Source: an uncultured Bacteroidales bacterium (GTDB taxonomy: Bacteria > Bacteroidota > Bacteroidia > Bacteroidales > FEN-979). Taken from it: a DNA stretch of 64,000 nt. The position numbers and the translations under genes are program-made. Below are positions 20,180-29,300 of the stretch, one piece after another; position 1 is the first letter of the stretch; each line of letters begins with the position of its first letter. The notes below the pieces were generated by a model, which was not told where the DNA came from, made no database searches, and was given only the letters and a program-made list of their open reading frames with translations. Where the stretch lies: contig CAJBYO010000079.1 of the NCBI GenBank assembly GCA_903959905.1, positions 1-64,000 of the forward strand, written 5' to 3'.

Positions 20180-22804
20180 TCAGTGATCGTTGTTCAAAAT
20201 CCCCTCCACCGGTCGCAAAGTGAATTCAAGACCTTCCGCCTGGTCACCCTCGGTTGTCATCTTGATTTCAAACGGGGCTGTATCCGGGGCAACAGTAAGA
20301 TTAAGATTTTTCAACTGGCTTGCATCAAGCCTGGCAAAGTATTTTCCCGGAGCTAGTCCGTAAAAAGTAAAGAAACCGTCTTCTTCGGTGGTCATTTTTG
20401 TAACGAGGGTTGAATCCTCGCGGTAAATAGATATCAACATCCGGCTGTATCCCTTCTTAATTGTATCATTTTCTAACATCACCATTCCGGAAACCTCACC
20501 CATGACGTGTATAGGAACATTAACCACCCTGAATTGATTCGGGTTGATGGCCACCCCGATCAATGGTTTGGCTATCTGCCATGAAACATTTTCAAAACTT
20601 GTCCGGTCCAGTTCAATATAATACGTCGTAAAAGGCTCAAGATCCGAGATGTGAATGGTGCTGTCACCTGTATTTTTTTCAACTCTTCCACCGCTGATTC
20701 TCAGGTTAAGTCCTTTCACTTTTTGTTCCCCCGGATCAAATTTATTGTTTCCGTTCATATCCAGAAAAGGCAAAACGATTACACCACCCTTACCCACCGC
20801 TGATACTCTTGTCAATGAGACGCCCCCGTCCTTACCTTCATATACAAAGCTTCCCCGGGCAAACTGTATAAAAGATGTAACATCATCAAATTGTCTGACG
20901 GATGTATTTATCTGGACAGCAGAAAAATCATACCTCAGGCCGAGTTGAACCATGTTCCCGTTGTGTAAAAAGTTCCTTTCGTACACAAGATTCACTGTCC
21001 CATTTCGAAAGAACTGCTTCTCCGCCTCAATTCTCATGCTAAGAAACCGTGACTGGCTGAAAACATACTGAACCTGGGGTGTCAAAAGTATCTTTCCTGG
21101 CAATTTAAAACCTACCGAAAGATTTGAATAAATATAGGGATGAGCCGGATCCAGGAACATAGCGTTTGTAGTGAGATTTGCGCTCACTCCGAAAAAACCG
21201 CCGGAGATGAGAAACTCGGAAGTGATGTAATTCAGTCCTGCCACTATAGTCTGGTTTGCAGTCAAACGCAGGAGTGAAGAAAAGTTGCGGGTGCGTATGG
21301 GTGCCGAAACCACTATTTTTCTTTCTTCAAGGATATTTGTATTAATAACTTGCTGATTTCTATTATAATTGGTATAATATACTTCAAACAGAACATCCCC
21401 CTTCATCCTGTAACTCAGCACTCCTTTCAACCTCACGCCGAAGTCGTACTCGCCCGACAACAGCAGGCTGGATGCAAGCCTGGCCGAAAACTGGGCATAT
21501 GGCATCAGTTTCCCGGCACGGGATGTGGCAAAATACTCCATTCCCCCTCCGATGGTCAACCGCCTGTTGACACCATAATTCACATTCAGCTTGGACACCT
21601 TGGTATTTTGATTATTTTCCAGGATTCCGGCAGACAGTGTATATTCAAACCTCCTGGGAGGCAAAAAGTTAAATGGAATACGTATCGTTTGTTCCCTGGT
21701 ATGTTCCTCCCCCCAGGGACCGTAAAAGCGCAGTTTCACAAGCGAGTTGCCATACACCAGCGGCACTTCAAACGAGAAATATCCTGATGCATCCGCTTTC
21801 ACATAATCAACAAGTACATAATTGACATAAAGTTCAACAATCCATCCTGGTTCAGTATAGTCACTGAGTGTGTAAGAGCAAAATGACCGCTGAAATGTTG
21901 TCGGGGTGTTTGATATCTGAACACCTACAACAGGGGCATTAACAGAGGCAATTGACTGGATCGGGATATTTCCGAGGGTTATTTGCTTAAAAGGTTTAAG
22001 ATCATTGTTTGCAAAATGCCAGCTCAGGTTCTGCTGGACTAAATTGAAAGGCTGACCAATCGTATAATTAAGATTTGCAGATGCCTCACCGCCGGCAATG
22101 AGTGCCCCCAGGGCCAGCCCGAGTTTGAGGTTGCTTTGCTTGTTTAGTGCTTCAGTAGCGGAAATTGACCAATCTGCTGCTCCAAAATGGAAGAATGGAT
22201 AATTCCGCTTGATGATCGTATCAGGTCTGATCTCACCTTTAAGTTTTTTAAGGTTGGCACGCATCATTGCCTGGCGTATCTCCCTTATCATCGGCAATTC
22301 CAGTTTGGTTGTAATAATTACTGTCAGGTTACTGAACGAATAATCACAGTCCAGACCAAAGATCGAGCCAAAATAAGTCATCTTCAGGTAGAGGTTATTC
22401 TCCGTTCTTATGAGATCTCCCTCATTCAGTTTGATGACCTTATTCTGGTAATTGATCTGGTTATTTACCCTGTCGACAAGGAAAACTGATTGCTGGTTGG
22501 TGAAGAAGCCTGAAATGGTGTCAAAAGATGGAGTTGGAAGATTTTGAATTTTCAGGAAAGTGAAGATGTTCGTGACTGGCAGGTACAAATCCCGGCCCTT
22601 GACGAATGCAGGAATATCGGTACCTCCTATTTGCTTAATATACAGAAACACCGTAATTTCCTCAAAATCTGTTGCCTCCTGGGCCTGAACAGAATTCACC
22701 CTGGCAGTAACCATGCATATCAGCAGGAGACAGAAATACCAGAATGACAAACCATTTCTGCATTTATCTGAACCGAAAATCCTGTATGCACTGTTTTCTG
22801 TCAA
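20180..22804 (-). CDS. Fimbrial usher-like outer-membrane protein
   Basis: About 874 residues with the TTG start at 22804. The frame also allows TTG at 22903, which would overlap the upstream gene by 71 bp, and TTG at 22750. No in-frame ATG precedes the signal sequence. A hydrophobic segment LSFWYFCLLLICMVTA ends at VQAQ. Next comes an N-terminal domain (ITVFLYIKQIGG...) of the type preceding the barrel in alternate/alpha-type ushers. Then follow a beta-rich middle with usher-like features (LGNIPIQS, GVQISNTP, then DASGYFSFEVPLVYG) and many amphipathic strands. The last ~200 residues include a DxNGNNKFDPGE element and a carboxypeptidase-regulatory-like beta domain (DGFFTFYGLAPGKYFARL). It should form the outer-membrane pore that assembles subunits delivered by the chaperone encoded upstream. 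The family call rests on context plus these motifs. Confidence 0.72.
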   Translation of the reverse strand: MTENSAYRIFGSDKCRNGLSFWYFCLLLICMVTARVNSVQAQEATDFEEITVFLYIKQIGGTDIPAFVKGRDLYLPVTNIFTFLKIQNLPTPSFDTISGFFTNQQSVFLVDRVNNQINYQNKVIKLNEGDLIRTENNLYLKMTYFGSIFGLDCDYSFSNLTVIITTKLELPMIREIRQAMMRANLKKLKGEIRPDTIIKRNYPFFHFGAADWSISATEALNKQSNLKLGLALGALIAGGEASANLNYTIGQPFNLVQQNLSWHFANNDLKPFKQITLGNIPIQSIASVNAPVVGVQISNTPTTFQRSFCSYTLSDYTEPGWIVELYVNYVLVDYVKADASGYFSFEVPLVYGNSLVKLRFYGPWGEEHTREQTIRIPFNFLPPRRFEYTLSAGILENNQNTKVSKLNVNYGVNRRLTIGGGMEYFATSRAGKLMPYAQFSARLASSLLLSGEYDFGVRLKGVLSYRMKGDVLFEVYYTNYNRNQQVINTNILEERKIVVSAPIRTRNFSSLLRLTANQTIVAGLNYITSEFLISGGFFGVSANLTTNAMFLDPAHPYIYSNLSVGFKLPGKILLTPQVQYVFSQSRFLSMRIEAEKQFFRNGTVNLVYERNFLHNGNMVQLGLRYDFSAVQINTSVRQFDDVTSFIQFARGSFVYEGKDGGVSLTRVSAVGKGGVIVLPFLDMNGNNKFDPGEQKVKGLNLRISGGRVEKNTGDSTIHISDLEPFTTYYIELDRTSFENVSWQIAKPLIGVAINPNQFRVVNVPIHVMGEVSGMVMLENDTIKKGYSRMLISIYREDSTLVTKMTTEEDGFFTFYGLAPGKYFARLDASQLKNLNLTVAPDTAPFEIKMTTEGDQAEGLEFTLRPVEGILNNDH

Positions 22805-22832
22805 AATAAATGTAATGGCAGGTTTGTTAAAG

Positions 22833-23342
22833 CTATTCCTGTATAAACATGATGTAGAATGACCCGCTGTAATGACCCGCGGGGTTTGATGACGGAGGGC
22901 CAACCGTCAGGACACCCCCGAGATAGACCTGCAAATCACCCTGTGTTGCCAAAGGCAGAATCAATGGGGTTAATGGATCCGAAGTTCCGGCGTTCATGGC
23001 AAGAGTGCCTCCCTGGTTTCCGTTTAACGTTGCAAGGGGGCCGGAAAGTACGTGAACAATTGTTCCCGGGTTTCCTTCAATGTTGAATATTGCCGGAAAA
23101 TATGAATAGCCGTAATTTATCAGTATAATGTCACCATCAGCAGTTCTGAGCCCGGAAGGATATATGATGACAGTGCCTCCCCCCGTTGCCTGTGTAAACG
23201 CACCGAAATTAAGGTTTTGAATAAAGGACACAGTAACAGGTTTTGGTGGCATCTCCTGGGCTGCCGTCTGTAAAACAGCAACAAGAAAAATAAAAATTAC
23301 AGCGATTGTTCGCAACGACCTTATAATCGGGGTGTTTTCCAC
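22833..23342 (-). CDS. DUF4402 pilin-like subunit 3
   Basis: 169 residues with a GTG start at 23342, only 4 nt after the stop of the 2727-residue gene, so the two are translationally close. The signal peptide ends at QTAAQ. The mature part follows the DUF4402 pattern: LNFGAF, GGGTVIIYPSG, RTADGD, AIFNIEGNPG, GGVLTVG, then GHYSGSF. Unlike subunits 1 and 2 it has almost no extension before the first conserved strand and does not end in VNYN. This would fit a terminal (tip or adaptor) subunit that accepts but does not donate a strand. The family call is good; the position in a pilus is inference. Confidence 0.75.
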   Translation of the reverse strand: MENTPIIRSLRTIAVIFIFLVAVLQTAAQEMPPKPVTVSFIQNLNFGAFTQATGGGTVIIYPSGLRTADGDIILINYGYSYFPAIFNIEGNPGTIVHVLSGPLATLNGNQGGTLAMNAGTSDPLTPLILPLATQGDLQVYLGGVLTVGPPSSNPAGHYSGSFYIMFIQE

Positions 23343-23346
23343 AGCA

Positions 23347-26300
23347 CTACCATTGATTGTTGATATACACTTTCTTACTTAGAACTTCCTCTCCCATTGA
23401 CAGATGCACAATATATATGCCCGTAGGATAATTAAAATCAAATTCAGTATAACCATCCACATGGATGGACTCATTAAACAGTTTCTGACCTATCACGTTA
23501 TATATAATCATGTCCGCCTTTTTCCCGGCATCAAGATTTGCATGAACGAATATCCGGTTCCTGAAACTGTAAATAAACAATGCGTTATCCTTTCCGGGTT
23601 GATATCGCAGGTCTTTCATGCTGAAAATCACAAAAAACCGGTCATCATAAACCCCTGGTTTCAGGTAAATCTGATAGTCCGGGTGCAGGGCGATATTCTG
23701 CTTTATGCCGGTTACCCGATCGCAAAAATAAATATAAAGATTTGATGGCATACATTCCACATCACAAATCCGGAAATTTACCAGCCCCTCCATGTTCGTT
23801 TGCAAACCAAGCCTTACTTCCGTGATGCTGTCAACCGGGTAAGGAATCGCGGAAACTGACAGTCGGGTCGAATCGTCAGAAAGCGAGTACAGGTTTGGCA
23901 CAACAATTTCCGTGTTCATAAGTTTCAACGCATCATATTCTTTATCAAACACTTTTGATGCCACCCCGGTAAAATAAATCACAGTAGGATCAATCGCTGA
24001 TCCCTCAACATCGTTTTTTGCACTGATGCGGAGTAAAGGCCGCAACTCCTGAGTTGTTTTCTTATGGAAGGATGGAGAAAGGTTGTTCACCCGCACGCCA
24101 TTGGTGAAGATCAGTGTGGAAGCAACCGGATAAGCGCCATCAGAGACGTGAATGAAGAAACCCTGCATTGCTGCTATGACATTGCTTGCACTGCCTCCGC
24201 TTGGAACTCCGTTTATGTAGGAACTATAAGTGCCGGTATATTGATATGTATTGCCAGCATTAAAGTAATACAAAGCATTGTCAATATTGGTCTTTACCCA
24301 GCCTGACTGGGCATCCCAGTCAATGGGTGAAGGATAAGGATTCCCGATCAGGTTGAACCCTTTGGTGAAGGGCCTGTTGCCGTTGAATAAGGTAAGAGGG
24401 ATCATGTTCCTGTTGTTTACAACCCCGAACAAATCAAGGGTATCAGGATCAAACGCAGGCCCGAAATTTACCGCATAGCCCTCCATGGGGTTTAAAACAC
24501 CGGTAGGATTGGTATAATTGAGCCAGCCTGTAAAAAACCGGTTTTCATCATACCTGTAAAAAGTCGGGAAAGGGGCAGTCAGATCCACATGACCAGCAAA
24601 TTGGGTTACCATTGCCCCCTGAAAAGGCGAACTGAAATATTTATATCCGAACCCAACTGGGAGGTAGCGCTGAACGATGAGGTTCCCGGTAATCTCTCCT
24701 TCGCCCGTACCATCTACCAGTGCCGTTTGTGTTGCATTTGAAAGCAGTGTGAGTTTTTTATTGGCGCTGAGGGTCCCGTCGCACAAAAGAGTCCCGCGGA
24801 GGGTTTGGCTGGAGGCAGATACCGAAGTGCTGCTGCCTGATTCAATGACTATATTTTCAAAAAGAGTCGGGGAACTGCCTGCTATGACCTGAACTGCCCC
24901 GTTAAAAGTAAGCGTGCCTGCATTGTTGGTGAAAGTGCCGTTGTTGGTGAAATTTGTTGCAACACAAATTGTATCAGAAGCGGGTCCGGTCAGGGTTTTA
25001 CCTGAATTTATGGTGATGTTTCCAAACTTGCTTGTTTGAGTCCCGCTGATCAGCGTTGTACCGTCAAAAACAGTTCCTCCGTTGTTGTATACAAATATTC
25101 CGTTATTCACCCAGTTACCGATTACGGTAAAATTGGCGGAACTTTTACCGGTGAAGGTACAGCCGCTGTTAATCAAAACATTGTTGAATACGGTGGTGGC
25201 ACTGCCGCTTAATGTGGTGTTTCCTGAAAAATAGACGGTTCCGGAATTATGATTGAACGTACCGTTGTTGATCCAGTCACCGGCAAATCCGAACGAACCG
25301 GATGACGGGCCTGTTAAACTGCACGATGTGTTAACGGTCGCCTTGTACATGGTAATCGGAACAGCCCCGCTGAGTGTTGTACTGCCGTTGAAAACAGTGG
25401 TGCCATTGTTGTGATTGTATGTGCCGTCATTGATCCAGTCACCGTTAATGGTAAGTTTACCAACAGCAGATGCTGTAAAAACACTGCCCGATTGATTTGT
25501 CAGGGATCCGTTTAGCAGGATATCTGCATCTGCCATCAGTTTTACCCCGGCCCCTGATAAGACCAACCGGTTATATATTTGAAGGTAAGGAAAAACTGCC
25601 GTCCCACTTGGGTTTGTCAACTCAATACCCCCTCCGGCTGCAGAGGTAAAAACATTATAGTCCCCGGCCGGGAATACATAATAGCTGAATGAAGAAGGGG
25701 CGAGTTTAACCGTTCCTGTGCCGGTAACAAGGCCGAAATCATGTCCAACAGAATTGGAAAGATCCAGCAGGGCGGTGCCGTCTAGTGTAAGTGTATACGC
25801 CCGGCGCAGGTTGCCGCTGGTGGTAACCGTATGCCCTGAGGCAATGATAACTACCTGACCGTTGGGAAATGATGATGCCGCAGGGCCGGCATGTGATACA
25901 GTTGACCAGGTATTCAGATTGTTCCAGGCTCCCCCGGAGGTTGCATTCCGGCTGTAATATGTTGAAATTGAAAGAAACTCATTGGGGTACCCTGCCGTAT
26001 AATCGCCATCCAGGAAACTGGAATTCAAAAAGGTGAATTGGTGGGAAGTGGTGTTAACTGCCGCTCCTGTAGTCCAGATGTTATTATAATACCTTGCAGC
26101 TACGTAGTTTGCCTCTCCTCCGACAGGAACAACATCCGACAGAAGGTAATTGTAATAATGACTGACCTGTACACCGCTGAATCCGGTACTCGTTACATGC
26201 CAGTAATATTTCAGCTGAAATTCACCGGAGTTTGTGGTACAGTAGTGTTTGGTATTGACCGGTATCACGGTGATCGTGCCAGCCGCCGTGTTGGTTGTCA

Positions 26301-29300
26301 CGTCAATCCTGGCAGGGGTATATTTAAGCTGGCATCCGACAGGGAATGTAAAATCCGAAGCTGTTGCAGGGTATGACTTTCTCACACCGGCATCACTTGT
26401 CAAACCGTCAGTTCTGATGTAACTGGTTGCAGAATTTCCTGTTACAGCACCATTCCCGGTGTTTGATAAAATCAGGAGGTTATTGCCGATGTCCAGCATT
26501 TTCCCCTGCAAGGTCAGTACTCCGGTGATGTTCATGATAGAGATCATTGAAACATCCTTGGTGCTGTTCAGATAGAGATTCCCGAATTTACCGGTCCCAT
26601 TCCCCGAGAGCACCTGTACTGTTGTGCCGGCCAGCAGGATCCTGCCGGTTCCCGTGTGGGTTGAATTGTTTACAATATTTCCGATAACGGTGATAATGTT
26701 CCCGCCGTCATTGAGTGTTCCGCTCGTCAATGTGAGATCACTGTTGACACGCATGGCTGTATTGGCCGATAAAGTAACCGATCCCGCAGCATTGGTGTTC
26801 GCGATCACAACCTTTGCAAAGTTGGTAATGTTGGTTCCTGCACCCGTAATATTCTGGGTGGCCGTTGTGCCGTTGAAAGTGGTTACCTGCCTGAGCGATC
26901 CGGAACGGTACCCGCCGGTATTTATACCCGTTCCGGCATCTGCATTCAGATTTACAAGGCTACCGGCAATATTAACATCCAGACTGTCGGCCATAAAAAC
27001 AGAGGTTGCCTGAACAGTGAGTGTTCCCTTCAGGGTAATTCCATGTACCGAAAGTGTCAGCGTTTTGGCCGTGGTAGTCCCGTCTACCGTAATATTGTAT
27101 AGCGGGACCTGGGTATCAATGGTAAGTTTGTTGAGGTTATTGATGGCTTCGGTGGCAGAACTTCCGAATACAACAGTACCACCGGTCACAGTTGATTTCT
27201 CAGGCCTGAGGTAAAGATCATTATAAGTCGTACTTGCACCCCGAACAATCGTAAGCGTCCCACCAGTCATGTTAAACGTACTCCCCGGGTTTAGAACCTC
27301 CAGTTTGGCACGGGTTGGCTGTGAATTTCTGCCATTGATGGTCACTGTACTCGATCCCGATTGTTTATAAACCAGTGAACCCAAACCATTGATCATGCTT
27401 CGTCGGACCTGCCCGTTAACAAACAGTGACCCGCCGCTGACTTCAATGGTGGGGTACCCTGCACCGGAATATTCTATGTCGTTATTGACATTATCTGCAA
27501 CATTACCAACAAGAATACCACCCAATTTAACTTCAATCATCCCGGCCAGGATAACATCCGCATCATTGTCAGGAGTGGTAGCCACCTGGATAAAGCCGCC
27601 GTTCGCCGACAGGCAGGTTGAGGGAGGAATGGCAAATTTCTGCTGTGCAATAGTAACGTACAATGCATTGGTAGACAACCTGAAGGTTCCGTTTACAAGC
27701 GTCAGTGGCGCCAGGTTGTTTGAGAAGGTGAAAGCAGTTGAGGTAATATTCAGCACCGGCGTGGCATTGGTGCCTTTGTCAAGGGTGAGTGAATAAAAAT
27801 CGGTGGTGGTTCCCCTGCCCGAAATGGTTGCAGCCTGGCTTCCTGTAAAGGTCACATCGCATTTGTAAGTATTGGCGGAAACAAGATTGCTTAAATCAAG
27901 TGTCCCCTCGTTTGTGACATTTCCTCCGATTGACAAAGTATGATTTACCACAGTTCCGGTGCTTGCCAGGTTGAAAATGGCACCTGCCGCGATCGTAATA
28001 TTTTTGTCGATTCTCATGGTTTGTTCCGTTCCATGCAGCATAACGAGGTTTCCGGCAGTAATTGCCAGGTCGGTCTTGATTGTCAGACTGCGGGAAGCGG
28101 TTCCGTTTAGTCTCACCAGGCCGGTGGCACTGGCCCCGTTCACTGTCATTGTGCCAAATACTAACTGGTCAGCATTGGGCATGTTGATAATTCTGCCCGT
28201 ACCCGGGGAGAGCAACAGGTTGAAATAATTTGTAATCGCCCTTGATGTGGGGGCACTTGAGGTCAGGGGCAGTGTAAAATCCACAGATCCGGTGAAATAC
28301 TCAACTGTACCCCCGTTTGCACCCAGGAAGTTGCCGAAATCTCCTGCCGGAAACAGGGCCGTTGCTCCGGTGGAAGAAATCCGAAGTTTGCCCGAACTTC
28401 CGGGTATGACATTTCCGAAATTATGTCCCGATGTTGTTCCGATATCCAGGATTGAATTTTGCTTCAAAGACAAACTTCCTGAAAAACCAGATCCGGAAGA
28501 GACTGTTACCGTATGATTATTCGTTACCCCGTCGCCAATAAACACCGGGTTTCCTGCTCCGGGAGCCGTTGATGAGGCCACCCCTCCGTAACCCACTGTT
28601 GACCATGTTGCCGGAGTGGCCCACTCTCCGCTCTGCCTGCTGTAAAACGCAGTTACTGTACCGAAGGCAGCCGTAATCCCGGCAGTATAGTCGCCGGTGA
28701 AGTTGTTCTCCGCAGGAAATGAGATGATGTTGGTTGTTTCGTTTACCAGGTTCACATCATTCAGAATTGTCCAGAACGCCGGATTGTATTTCCCGGGCAA
28801 ATAAAGTATATTGTCGGGCAGCGACCCGTAAAAAAACGAGAGTGATATTGAGCCGGGCTGAATGGTTGTAAAGCCTGACTCTTCAACCTTCCAGTACCAT
28901 GGCAGGCATGTAGGACTGGTAACAAACGGATGTGCATTCGGCACAGGTTTTACCGTGACACTTCCATACGTGACAGGTTTCTTCATCAAATGAACAACGG
29001 CCGGCATATAGCTTGTACCGCAGCCAACCGGGAAAACAAAAGAAGTCGTATCTGCAAACACCCGGCGCAGGCCTCCATCCGAGGGGGCTCCGGAAGTAAG
29101 GATGAACCTGGAATTGCTCATGGTGCCTTCAATACTGGCAAGGGCATTCAGGGTTAATGTATACTTTGAAATATTAAATAAGCGGTCATTCGTCATAGAA
29201 AGCACACCCGTAACGCCAATATCTGCACCAAGTGATACCTGCGAAGAGCCGGTAGCACCATTGGTGTTGTTAATCTGGAGATTTTGAAAAAATCCAAGTC

